The notes below the pieces were generated by a model. It had not been told where the DNA came from. It did not search any database and saw only the letters and a program-made list of their open reading frames with translations. The translations under genes and the position numbers were made by a program. Below are positions 52,595 through 60,611 of a stretch of DNA of 64,000 nucleotides, piece after piece. Each line of letters opens with the position of its first letter. The first letter of the stretch is position 1. The DNA is from Allobosea sp. GTDB taxonomy: Bacteria; Pseudomonadota; Alphaproteobacteria; Rhizobiales; Beijerinckiaceae. The DNA lies in the NCBI GenBank assembly GCA_024231975.1, contig JAAEQB010000078.1, positions 62,001 to 126,000 of the forward strand. Direction: 5' to 3'.

Positions 52595-52698
52595 CGTCCG
52601 CCTCCGCTGCGTTAAGCCTGTTGGCATTGTAACATGGATGGGCTGCCGGCGATCCCGCTTTGCCTTGACGGCGCCGCGGGCTTCCGCCATCGCTCACC

Positions 52699-52792
52699 CC
52701 GTCACGCTCGGGTCCGTCCCGAGCCGCCACGTCTTCCCCTTTTCATCCACGTCCGCAAGGCGTGGATGGTCGGCACCAGCCCGACCATGACG
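52699..52792. repeat. Palindromic repeat just upstream of dapD
   Basis: Arms cgtcacgctcggg... and ...cccgaccatgacg, with an inner atccacg / cgtggat hairpin. It has the same layout as the copies at 25289 and 51599. It ends 15 bases before the dapD start codon and could form a hairpin in the 5' untranslated region. Confidence 0.72.
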
Positions 52793-52807
52793 AGAGAGAG
52801 CCGCTCC

Positions 52808-53650
52808 ATGTCCCTGACCGACCTCGCCGCCACCATCGACGCTGCCTGGGAGAACCGGGCCGAGATCGGCCTCAGCACCAAGGGCGCCGTGCGCGAGGCC
52901 GTCGAACAGGCGATCGAGCTGCTCGATTCCGGCCAGGCCCGAGTCGCCGAGAAGGTCGGCGGCGACTGGGTCACGAATCAATGGCTGAAGAAGGCGGTGC
53001 TGCTTTCCTTCCGTCTCGCCGACAACGAGATCATGGCGCATGGCCCGGGCGACGGCGTGTTCTGGGACAAGGTGCCCTCGAAGTTTGCCGGCTGGGGCGA
53101 GAACCGCTTCCGCGCAGCGGGCTTCCGCGTCGTGCCGCCGGCGGCGGCGCGCAAGGGCTCCTATCTCGCACCGAACGTCATTCTGATGCCGTCCTTCGTC
53201 AATATCGGCGCCTATGTCGATTCCGGCACCATGGTCGACACCTGGGCGACGGTCGGCTCCTGCGCCCAGATCGGCAAGAACGTCCACCTGTCGGGCGGCG
53301 TCGGCATTGGCGGCGTGCTCGAGCCGCTGCAGGCCAACCCGACCATCATCGAGGACAACTGCTTCATCGGCGCCCGCTCCGAGGTGGTCGAGGGCGTCGT
53401 CGTCGGCGAGGGCTCGGTGCTCGCCATGGGCGTGTTCATCTCGGCCACGACCAAGATCGTCGATCGCGCCACCGGCCAGGTCCATGTCGGCAAGGTGCCG
53501 CCCTATTCGGTGGTCGTCGCCGGCTCGTTGCCGGGCAAGCCGCTGAACGACGGCACGCCCGGCCCCTCGCTCTACTGCGCCGTGATCGTCAAGACGGTCG
53601 ACGCCCAGACCCGCGCCAAGACCGGTATCAACGAACTGCTGCGCGACTGA
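52808..53650 (+). CDS. dapD: Tetrahydrodipicolinate N-succinyltransferase
   Basis: A left-handed beta-helix succinyltransferase (280 residues) of lysine and diaminopimelate synthesis. The NVILMPSFVNIGAYVDSGTM and GARSEVVEGVVVGEGS hexapeptide repeats are diagnostic. ATG 52808 begins MSLTDLAATI; the frame opening at 52634 lies in the upstream repeat and is rejected. A possible role of the diaminopimelate pathway in cell-wall supply is general, not locus-specific. Confidence 0.95.
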   Translation: MSLTDLAATIDAAWENRAEIGLSTKGAVREAVEQAIELLDSGQARVAEKVGGDWVTNQWLKKAVLLSFRLADNEIMAHGPGDGVFWDKVPSKFAGWGENRFRAAGFRVVPPAAARKGSYLAPNVILMPSFVNIGAYVDSGTMVDTWATVGSCAQIGKNVHLSGGVGIGGVLEPLQANPTIIEDNCFIGARSEVVEGVVVGEGSVLAMGVFISATTKIVDRATGQVHVGKVPPYSVVVAGSLPGKPLNDGTPGPSLYCAVIVKTVDAQTRAKTGINELLRD

Positions 53651-53671
53651 ACCGAAGCGGAGGCGGAGCCT

Positions 53672-54265
53672 TTGAAAACCCTTCTGAGCGCCGCTTTCCT
53701 CTCCTTGTTTTCCCTGGCATCGACGTCAGCGCAGGCCGAGCCGGTCGCGTTGACCCTGAAGCTCGTCGACGAGGCCGGCAAGCCGCTGGCCGGCCGCGGC
53801 GTTCGGGTCGCGATCGGCTCGGACGCCGAGATCAGCGCGCCCGGTGCCGGGCAGCAGCTCTCCACCGATGCGGGCGGCGTCATCCGCATGCAGGGCGAGG
53901 TGGCGATCGATCGCCGCAGCGTCTCCTCGACCAGCATCTATACGCGTCACCCGGCCGAACATGTCGTCGTCGGGGTCGAGCTCGATCTGATCGGCCGGCG
54001 CGCGCTCTACCGGGTCAGGCTCGACCAGACCAAGGCCGGCACGGTCGGGCAGATCAACGCCTTCCTGGCTGGAGCGGGCGGCCGCTTCGACCAGCCGCTC
54101 GCCTTCCACGCCGATACGCAGAGCTGGAGCCTGCCCGACGACCCTGCGGGCCTGCGCCTCACCGGCATCGGCGCCGAGCTCGAGGCGCAAAGCATGACGG
54201 GCTCGGCCGAGACCGGCCGCACCATCACCCTCACCATCGCCAAGCAGAGCTTCAAGCGGCGGTAG
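53672..54265 (+). CDS. Secreted protein of unknown function
   Basis: A 197-residue protein starting with TTG at 53672, with ggag at good spacing. A signal peptide (KTLLSAAFLSLFSLASTSAQA) is followed by a beta-rich domain: VALTLKLVDEAGKPLAGRGVRV looks like a carboxypeptidase-regulatory or similar beta-sandwich segment. No family is assigned. It follows dapD by 21 bases and may be co-transcribed. Confidence 0.75.
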   Translation: MKTLLSAAFLSLFSLASTSAQAEPVALTLKLVDEAGKPLAGRGVRVAIGSDAEISAPGAGQQLSTDAGGVIRMQGEVAIDRRSVSSTSIYTRHPAEHVVVGVELDLIGRRALYRVRLDQTKAGTVGQINAFLAGAGGRFDQPLAFHADTQSWSLPDDPAGLRLTGIGAELEAQSMTGSAETGRTITLTIAKQSFKRR

Positions 54266-54283
54266 CGGAAGCCGATCCTCGAC

Positions 54284-54838
54284 TCAGGCGCCGGGGATCG
54301 GGTTCGGCGTCGGCTCGGTCGAACCGGGCGCCAGCTCCTGCCGCTGCGCCGCTGGCGAGGCGGCGAGCGCGTCGCGCAGCGCCTGCTCCTGCGAATGGTC
54401 GAGCGAGGTCTTGAGGACGACGCCACCGGTGCCCTTGATCGCCTCGAGCACCTTGTCACCCGTCATCTTCTGGATCAGCACGAAGAGCGCGGCATTGCCC
54501 GGCTGCAGGCTGGCGGAGAGCTCCTTCATGAAGGCGTCGTTGACGCCGTAATCGCTCAGCGCGCCGCCGAGCGCGCCGGAGGCCGCGCCGATCGCTGCGC
54601 CGAAGATCGGCATCAGGAAGATCGCGCCGATCAGCAGCCCCCAGAAGCCTCCCGAGGCCGCCCCGAGGGCGGTGGTGTTGAGCAGCTGGTTGAGCTTGAC
54701 CTTGCCGTCCTCGTGCATCACCGCGATCGCGGCGTCGCTGATCTGGATCAGGTATTCCTTCTGCAGGCCGAACAGCTTCTGCCGCATTTCCTCGGCCCTG
54801 GCTTCGGTCGGATAGACGATGACGACGAGATCGGACAT
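54284..54838 (-). CDS. DUF1269-family membrane protein
   Basis: A 184-residue protein. The N-terminus MSDLVVIVYPTEARAEEMRQKL and the central glycine-rich GFWGLLIGAIFLMPIFGAA membrane hairpin match DUF1269 proteins, whose function is unproven. The C-terminus is Pro-rich. ATG 54838 is preferred; a frame to 54964 overlaps the repeat and is rejected. Confidence 0.85.
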   Translation of the reverse strand: MSDLVVIVYPTEARAEEMRQKLFGLQKEYLIQISDAAIAVMHEDGKVKLNQLLNTTALGAASGGFWGLLIGAIFLMPIFGAAIGAASGALGGALSDYGVNDAFMKELSASLQPGNAALFVLIQKMTGDKVLEAIKGTGGVVLKTSLDHSQEQALRDALAASPAAQRQELAPGSTEPTPNPIPGA

Positions 54839-54931
54839 GGCGCACTCCTCTGACGCGACGAGACAAGCTGCCGCGGCTCTGTGACGGGCTTGCGGCAAAC
54901 GCGCGACGAGACGGCCCGTTCCGTAAGACAA

Positions 54932-54980
54932 GAGCATCGGATTGGTCCGAAAAGTGGACCCCACTTTTCGGTCCGATGCC
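54932..54980. repeat. Short dispersed palindromic repeat
   Basis: gagcatcgga (54932) and tccgatgccc (54972) form the outer stem; ccgaaaagtgg and ccacttttcgg form a perfect inner stem. This type recurs as a dispersed repeat in Hyphomicrobiales genomes. It lies right after the stop of the exporter gene and may act as a terminator or mRNA-stabilising hairpin. Confidence 0.85.
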
Positions 54981-56474
54981 CTACTCCCCCGCCACCTCCT
55001 TCGCAGCCGCGAGGGCCGAACCGCGCAGCGGCAGCTCCTTCATGCGTAGCAGGAAGAGCAGCGCCAAGGCGAATCCCGCGAAGCTTGCAGCGAAGACATA
55101 GCGGAACAGACCGACCATGGTGGCGCGATCGACGCCGCCGGCCTTGAGCGTCTCGGCCGAGAGCCCGGGGCCGCTGGCGCCGAGGCCGCCGAGCACGATC
55201 GCGCCGAAGATGGCGACGATCAGCGCTCCACCGATCTGGCGGAAGAAATTGGCCGTACCGGTGACCGTGCCGAGCTGATGCATCGGCACCGCGTTCTGGA
55301 TCGAGACGGTCGCGACCGGCAGGAGCATGCCGAAGCCGACGCTGATCAAGGCGAGGACGAGCCCGAAGAGCCAGAGCGGCAGTTGGTCGCCATAGGCGAT
55401 CAGCACGGCGGTGCCGACGAGCGCGAGGCTCAGGCCCGCGACCGGCACGCGCTTGTAGTGCGTCAGCTTGCCCATCGCCCGGCCCGAGGAGGTCGCGCCG
55501 AAGACCGTGCCGCAGGTCAGGGGGATCAGGCCGAGCCCGGAATTGGCGGCGGACAGGCCCATGACCGTCTCGAAATAGAGCGGCAGGTAGATGGTGAGGC
55601 CGATGAAGGTGCCCATGCCGAAGCCGGCGGCGACGGTGGCATTGCGGACCACGGGATTGGCCAGGACCGTCAAGGGAATCAACGGCTCGGCGGCGGTGCG
55701 CAGGCGCCAGGCGAAGCAGAGCCAGAGCAGGGCCGACCCGGCGACGAGCCCGAGGATAGGCGGCGAGCCCCAAGGATAATGCGTGCCGCCCCAGGACAAA
55801 GCCAGCAGCAGCGTCATGGTCGCGCCGGTCATCAGCAGCGCGCCGAGCACGTCGAGCTTGTGCGGCCGCTCATGCCGCGGCAGGCGCTGCAGGGCCTTGT
55901 CGGTCATCCAATAGGCGCCGAGCCCGAGCGGCAGGTTGATCCAGAAGATCACCGACCAGTGCAGCGCCTCGGCGATCATGCCGCCCAGCACCGGCCCGAG
56001 CAGCGAAGAGGTGAAGAAGACACTCGCGAAATAGACCTGATACTTGCCGCGCTCCTTGGGCGGGACCATGTCGCCGACGATCGTCTGCGCCATGGCCATC
56101 AGACCGCCGCCGCCGAGTCCCTGCACGAAGCGGGCGGCGACCAGCAGCCAGAGCGACGGCGCCAGCGCGCAGGCGACCGAGCCGATCACGAAGATCACGA
56201 TGCCGCCGAGCATGGTGACGCGCCGGCCGTGAATGTCGGCGAACTTGCCGTAGAGCGGGGTCACTGCGGTCGCGGCGAGCAGATAGGCGGTGACGACCCA
56301 GGGCAGATGGGCGACGTCGCCGAGCTCGCGGCCGATCGTCGGCATCGCGGTCGCGACGATGGTCTGGTCGAGCGCCGCCAGGAACATGGCAAGCATGGTC
56401 CCGATCAGGATCGACCGGATATCCGCATGGGAAAGCGCCGCCTGCGCCGGCGGCGTCTCGACCCGCTTGTCCAT
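54981..56474 (-). CDS. DHA2-type drug/proton antiporter (EmrB/QacA-like)
   Basis: A major-facilitator exporter of about 497 residues with 14 predicted helices. AALDQTIVATAMPTIGRELG and the helix 2-3 loop DIHGRRVTMLGG (motif A) are typical of DHA2. ATG 56474 begins MDKRVETPPAQAALSHADI; the longer frame to 56636 adds an Arg/Pro-rich non-homologous stretch. Substrate unknown; multidrug efflux is possible. Confidence 0.92.
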   Translation of the reverse strand: MDKRVETPPAQAALSHADIRSILIGTMLAMFLAALDQTIVATAMPTIGRELGDVAHLPWVVTAYLLAATAVTPLYGKFADIHGRRVTMLGGIVIFVIGSVACALAPSLWLLVAARFVQGLGGGGLMAMAQTIVGDMVPPKERGKYQVYFASVFFTSSLLGPVLGGMIAEALHWSVIFWINLPLGLGAYWMTDKALQRLPRHERPHKLDVLGALLMTGATMTLLLALSWGGTHYPWGSPPILGLVAGSALLWLCFAWRLRTAAEPLIPLTVLANPVVRNATVAAGFGMGTFIGLTIYLPLYFETVMGLSAANSGLGLIPLTCGTVFGATSSGRAMGKLTHYKRVPVAGLSLALVGTAVLIAYGDQLPLWLFGLVLALISVGFGMLLPVATVSIQNAVPMHQLGTVTGTANFFRQIGGALIVAIFGAIVLGGLGASGPGLSAETLKAGGVDRATMVGLFRYVFAASFAGFALALLFLLRMKELPLRGSALAAAKEVAGE

Positions 56475-56634
56475 CGGCACCTGTCCGTCCTGTGCTTGGG
56501 GAATGCCTGAGGATAGGGCCCGGCCCGGCCATGCGCCAGAGTCGGGGACGCAAGGCCGCCGCGAAGTGGGTGCAGCCCTGGATTCGCGCGAGCCACATGC
56601 TGCGGCTAGCATAGGCCCTCCACTGCGAGGGAAC

Positions 56635-57012
56635 ATGCACGCGCACCTGCTCCTGGCCTTGCTGCCGATGATGCCGATCGCTGCCGAAGCGCTCGAGCTG
56701 ACCGGCCGCTATGGCTATGCCGGCGAATGGGCGGTGACGGCGACGCTGGCCACGGCGGAGCCTGCCGCTTCCAAGCGCAAGCGCGATTTCGCCGGACCGG
56801 TGACCTTGAAGCATCTCGCCTTGTGCGGGCCGGGCGAGGTCGCCGAGAAATCCGGCACGCTCAACCTGCAGCGCGATGGCCGGCGCTATGCCGCGATACT
56901 GGTGATCGGCGAGGAGAGCTGTGCGGTCACCGGCACCCTGTCCGAGGATGGCGTCGCCTTCGCCGATTGCGGCAAGGCCGGAAAGATTCCGCTCAGGCTC
57001 TGGCTGAAATGA
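56635..57012 (+). CDS. Small secreted protein, unknown function (pair member 1)
   Basis: A 125-residue protein with an N-terminal signal peptide (HAHLLLALLPMMPIAAEA). The mature domain is beta-rich with three cysteines (LALCGPGE, ESCAVTG, FADCGKAG). It overlaps the next gene by ATGA. It is divergent from the DHA2 exporter across 160 bases. No family recognised. Confidence 0.7.
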   Translation: MHAHLLLALLPMMPIAAEALELTGRYGYAGEWAVTATLATAEPAASKRKRDFAGPVTLKHLALCGPGEVAEKSGTLNLQRDGRRYAAILVIGEESCAVTGTLSEDGVAFADCGKAGKIPLRLWLK

Positions 57013-57509
57013 TGCATCTGCGCTGTCTCGTCACTCTGGCGGCTGTCCTCGCCTGCAACGCCGCCTGGGCTGATACGCGTCCTTCGCTGTGCCAGGCTGG
57101 CGAGGTGGCGATCTTCTCCTGCGCGATCGGCGGCAAGGTCGCCTCGCTCTGCGCCTCCCGCGATATCGGTCCGGGCCAGGGCAGCCTGAGCTACCGCTTC
57201 GGCCGCAAGGACGCGATCGAGCTGACGCATCCGGACAGGCCTTTGCCGCCGGACCTCGCTTTCAGCACTGCCGTCGTTGGCGATGCCAGCTTCGCCGGCG
57301 ACATCGTCCGTTTCAACCGCGGCGAGACCCGCTACACGCTGTACTCGATCATCGTGCGGGGACAGGGCGAGCGCGATGGCATCCGCATCGCCAGAGGCGG
57401 CCGCCGGATCGCCGACCTCAGATGCAAGGATTTCGCGCTCGGCGCCGATGCCTGGAAGCTGCTCTATCGCGCCAAGCTGCCCAAAGCGGAGCCGGCCTCG
57501 CTCGACTAG
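57009..57509 (+). CDS. Secreted protein, unknown function (pair member 2)
   Basis: A 166-residue protein with a signal peptide (HLRCLVTLAAVLACNAAWA). The mature part has cysteines in LCQAGE, FSCAIGG, LCASRD and LRCKDF, which suggest disulfide bonds in the periplasm. ATG 57009 overlaps the stop of the preceding gene; a second ATG follows at 57012. Coupling suggests the two act together. Its 3' end overlaps the hxlR gene's 3' end by four bases. Confidence 0.72.
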   Translation: MMHLRCLVTLAAVLACNAAWADTRPSLCQAGEVAIFSCAIGGKVASLCASRDIGPGQGSLSYRFGRKDAIELTHPDRPLPPDLAFSTAVVGDASFAGDIVRFNRGETRYTLYSIIVRGQGERDGIRIARGGRRIADLRCKDFALGADAWKLLYRAKLPKAEPASLD

Positions 57510-57967
57510 GGCTGTTTCTCCGTCTCCGGCACCTTCAGGATCATCGCACCCTCGGCATCGATCGGCCTGCCGTCCTCGGTCTGCACGGTCAACGTGACCT
57601 TGCGGCCGCTGTCGCGCTCGATCAGCGAGGAATGCTGCTCGCCCGGTCCGAACAGATGCTGCTCGCCCCATTGCCTCAGCGCCACCATCACCGGGAAGAG
57701 GTCGCGGCCCTTGGCGGTCAGCCGGTATTCCTGACGTGCCCCGCCGGTCGCAGCCGGGACCGCTTCGAGGATGCCGCGCGCGGTCAGCGTGCGCAGGCGC
57801 TCGGACAGGATGTTGCGGGCGATGCCGAGACTCTTCTGGAACTCGCTGAAGCGGGTCATGCCGTCGAAGGCGTCGCGCACGATCAGCATCGACCACCAGT
57901 CGCCGATCGCATCGAGCGCCCGGGCGCTCGGGCAATAATCGCTGACCAGGCTGCGGCGCTTGACCAT
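57506..57967 (-). CDS. HxlR-family transcriptional regulator
   Basis: A 153-residue MarR-like winged-helix regulator: CPSARALDAIGDWWSMLIVRDAFDGMTRFSEFQ starts the domain, then ARNILSERLRTLTARGIL (recognition helix). It is divergent from an MFS gene, and a perfect half-site palindrome lies between them, so it very likely controls the exporter and itself. Confidence 0.92.
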   Translation of the reverse strand: MVKRRSLVSDYCPSARALDAIGDWWSMLIVRDAFDGMTRFSEFQKSLGIARNILSERLRTLTARGILEAVPAATGGARQEYRLTAKGRDLFPVMVALRQWGEQHLFGPGEQHSSLIERDSGRKVTLTVQTEDGRPIDAEGAMILKVPETEKQP

Positions 57968-58040
57968 GGCTGCGGCGTTCTCCTCAACGCTCCGTGATCG
58001 CTCATCGGTTGCAAGATAAAACCGGCAGCGCTACACCGCA

Positions 58041-58063
58041 ATGAGTTTCATAATGAAACTCAT
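58041..58063. promoter_or_regulatory. Palindromic HxlR operator candidate
   Basis: atgagtttcat (58041-58051) and atgaaactcat (58053-58063) are perfect inverted half-sites around one central base. It lies 16 bases before the MFS start and 73 bases before hxlR. The site is AT-rich in an otherwise GC-rich region, as expected for an operator overlapping promoters. Confidence 0.75.
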
Positions 58064-58078
58064 TTAGCGGAGACCTCT

Positions 58079-59356
58079 ATGCGACTGGATCCAGAGGCGG
58101 CGCCCGCCGGCGCCGCGAGCGCTGACGCACGCCCGTCGTCCCCTCATCCGACAGCGCAGCTCTCGGCCGGCATGATCCTGCTCTTCGCGGTGGCGAGCGG
58201 GCTCGCTGTCGCCAACGCCTATTTCGCCCATCCGCTGCTCGACATCATCGCCGACGATCTCAAGCTCTCGCGGGCGATCGTCGGCCTCGTCGTCGGCGCG
58301 ACGCAGCTCGGCTACGGGCTCGGGCTGATCCTGCTGGTGCCGCTCGGCGACCTCGTCGATCGGCGCAAGCTCGTCGTGCTGCAATCGCTGCTCTCGGTCG
58401 CCGCGCTGATTTGCGTCGCCGTCTCGGTCTCGGGCGCGATGCTGCTCACGGCGATGGCAGCGATGGGCTTCCTCGCCGTGGTGACGCAGGCCTTCGTCGC
58501 CTATGCCGCCAGCCTGGCGCGGCCGGAGGAGCGCGGCCAGGTCGTCGGCTCGGTCACCAGCGGGATCGTGCTCGGCATCCTGCTCGCCCGCGCCATCGCC
58601 GGCGCGATGGCCGACATCTCGGGCTGGCGGGCGGTCTACCTCCTCTCGGCGGCGACGACGCTGATCATCGCCGCGATCTTGTTCTGGGCCCTGCCCCCCG
58701 AACGCAAGCCGCCGACGCAGCTCTCCTATCCCAGGCTGATCGGCTCGCTCTTCACCCTGCTCCGGCAGGAGCGGGTGCTGCAAATCCGCGCGATCATCGC
58801 CATGCTGATCTTCGCGGATGTCACCACGCTGCTGACGCCGCTGGTGTTGCCGCTCGCCGCCCCGCCCTTCTCGATGTCGCATACGGCGATCGGCCTGTTC
58901 GGCCTCGCCGGGGCGGCGGGCGCGCTCGGGGCAGCGCGGGCCGGCGCCTGGACCGATCGCGGCCATGGCCAGCGCGTCACCGGGATCGCGCTTTCGCTGA
59001 TGCTCATCGCCTGGCTGCCGATCGGGCTGCTGCCGCAGTCGATCCTCTTCCTGGTCGCCGGCGTGCTGATCCTCGATTTCGGCCTGCAGGCGGTGCACGT
59101 CACCAATCAGGCGATGATCTATCGCGTCCGGCCGGAGGCGCAGAGCCGGCTGACCGCCGGATACATGGTGTTCTATTCGATCGGCAGCGCGTTGGGATCG
59201 TCGAGCTCGACGCTGGTCTATGCGCATGCCGGCTGGACCGGCGTCAGCCTGCTGGGTGCCGGCATCGCCGCGCTCGCGCTGATGTTCTGGGCCGCGACGC
59301 TGAAGGCGATGCCCAATGAGGCGACGCGGGTCGTGACGGCGAAGCCTGCCATCTGA
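58079..59356 (+). CDS. MFS transporter (HxlR-linked)
   Basis: A 425-residue 12-helix major facilitator transporter. NAYFAHPLLDIIADDL and the helix 2-3 loop LGDLVDRRKLVVLQ are typical of the DHA1 sugar-efflux/drug-export branch. A Pro/Ala-rich N-terminus precedes the first helix. Expression is probably controlled by the divergent HxlR gene through the palindrome at 58041. Confidence 0.9.
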   Translation: MRLDPEAAPAGAASADARPSSPHPTAQLSAGMILLFAVASGLAVANAYFAHPLLDIIADDLKLSRAIVGLVVGATQLGYGLGLILLVPLGDLVDRRKLVVLQSLLSVAALICVAVSVSGAMLLTAMAAMGFLAVVTQAFVAYAASLARPEERGQVVGSVTSGIVLGILLARAIAGAMADISGWRAVYLLSAATTLIIAAILFWALPPERKPPTQLSYPRLIGSLFTLLRQERVLQIRAIIAMLIFADVTTLLTPLVLPLAAPPFSMSHTAIGLFGLAGAAGALGAARAGAWTDRGHGQRVTGIALSLMLIAWLPIGLLPQSILFLVAGVLILDFGLQAVHVTNQAMIYRVRPEAQSRLTAGYMVFYSIGSALGSSSSTLVYAHAGWTGVSLLGAGIAALALMFWAATLKAMPNEATRVVTAKPAI

Positions 59357-59361
59357 AACGA

Positions 59362-59393
59362 TCAGGGCCGCTGCCTCACGGCAACGACCCTGA
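59362..59393. terminator. Hairpin between convergent genes
   Basis: tcagggccgctgcc (59362) and ggcaacgaccctga (ending 59393) form a stem with 12 of 14 pairs and a four-base loop. No T-run follows, so it is a candidate terminator or mRNA end-protector for the convergent MFS and HbpS-like genes. Confidence 0.45.
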
Positions 59394-59415
59394 CGCCCCC
59401 CTCACTGAAGACCGG

Positions 59416-59904
59416 TCACTTCAGCTTGGCGGCGATCGCCTGCAGGCCGGCATTGGCGCATTCTTCGTCGAGGTGACCGCCCGGGGCGCCGCCGACGCCG
59501 ACCGCAGCGATGACCTCGTCACCGGCCTTCACCGGCACGCCGCCGCCAAGCAGCAGGAAACCGGGGATGTAAACGAGGTTGCGGGCGCCGGCATTGTTGG
59601 CGGCAGCCTCGGCCATGGCGCCGGTGTTGTTCTTGGCCGAAACCGAGGTGAAGGCCTTGGCGCGGCTGGCGTCGATGGTGTGCGGCCCGGCGCGGTCGGC
59701 GCGGATGGTGGCGAGCACGACACCGCTGCGGTCGACCACGGTCGCGGCGACGTTGAAGTTCTTGGCGGCGCAGGCCGCGACGGTCGCCTGGGCGAGCTCG
59801 ACGGCGAGTGCTGTCGGCAGGGCTCGGACCTGCGCAACCTGGGCCTGGGCGAGCGTCGGCAGGGCGATGGCGGCAGACATGATGGCGAGACGGGCGAACG
59901 ACAT
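59416..59904 (-). CDS. Secreted HbpS/GlcG (DUF336)-like protein
   Basis: A 162-residue protein with a signal peptide (FARLAIMSAAIALPTLAQAQ) and a DUF336 domain: ATVVDRSGVVLATIRADRAGPHTIDASRAKAFT and IPGFLLLGGGVPVKAGDEVIAAVGVGG. HbpS in Streptomyces binds haem and modulates the SenS sensor kinase. Here the gene follows a sensor kinase/response regulator pair on the same strand, 98 bases downstream. ATG 59904 is preferred over the frame to 59946. Confidence 0.88.
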   Translation of the reverse strand: MSFARLAIMSAAIALPTLAQAQVAQVRALPTALAVELAQATVAACAAKNFNVAATVVDRSGVVLATIRADRAGPHTIDASRAKAFTSVSAKNNTGAMAEAAANNAGARNLVYIPGFLLLGGGVPVKAGDEVIAAVGVGGAPGGHLDEECANAGLQAIAAKLK

Positions 59905-60002
59905 GACGATCCCTCTGGTGACCACCGTTTTGGTGTGGGGGGACAATGCCGAACCCGGCTTCGCCGGTGCATCCGGGCGATCCGCGCGGAGCTTACGTAG
60001 TT

Positions 60003-60611
60003 CTACCGATCGGCCCCGACGAGCTGCAGCCGGACCATCTCGGCGACCGAGGTCGTCTCCAGCTTCTCGGCGATGCGGGCTCGGTGCGTGTCGACCGTGC
60101 GCGGCGAGATCGACAGCGCCCGCGCGATCTCCTTGGTCGAGCGTCCCTCGGCGATCAGGGCGAGGATCTCGGCCTCGCGTTGCGACAGGCGGCCGAGCTT
60201 CTCGCGCGATGAAGCGCTGCCACTCTCGGCCGCGAGCATGCCATCGAGCGTCGCCAGCGCCGCCTGGACAGTGTCGATCAGCACCTGCTCATCGACCGGC
60301 TTGGTCAGGAAATCGGCGGCGCCGTTGCGGAAGGCGGCGCGGCACGCCTCGACATCGCCATGGCCGGTGATGATCACGACCGGCCAGCGGCAGCGGGCAG
60401 CCGCGAGCCGCTCCTGCAGCTTCAGCCCGGTCAGGCGCGGCATGCGGATATCGGTGACGATGCAGCCCGGCCGCAAGCCCGGCAGCGCCTCCAGGAAGGC
60501 GGCGCCATCCGCATGCGGCTGGACCTCGAGCCCGACGGTGCGCAGCAGGAAGCTCAGCGCCTCGCGCACCTCCCAATCGTCGTCGATCAGATGGACGAGC
60601 TGCCGGCTCAT
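60003..60611 (-). CDS. FixJ-type response regulator
   Basis: A 202-residue regulator with a receiver domain (phosphorylation site Asp54 in VTDIRMP, conserved Lys in FLTKPV) and a C-terminal LuxR/FixJ helix-turn-helix (LSQREAEILALIAEGRSTKEIA, about residues 139-160). It overlaps the stop of the sensor kinase gene by four bases (ATGA) and should be its output partner. Confidence 0.93.
   Translation of the reverse strand: MSRQLVHLIDDDWEVREALSFLLRTVGLEVQPHADGAAFLEALPGLRPGCIVTDIRMPRLTGLKLQERLAAARCRWPVVIITGHGDVEACRAAFRNGAADFLTKPVDEQVLIDTVQAALATLDGMLAAESGSASSREKLGRLSQREAEILALIAEGRSTKEIARALSISPRTVDTHRARIAEKLETTSVAEMVRLQLVGADR

Noticed and set aside
52634..52807. Earlier DapD start within the upstream repeat
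   Set aside because: The stretch contains the palindromic repeat and does not resemble DapD; ATG 52808 matches the family.
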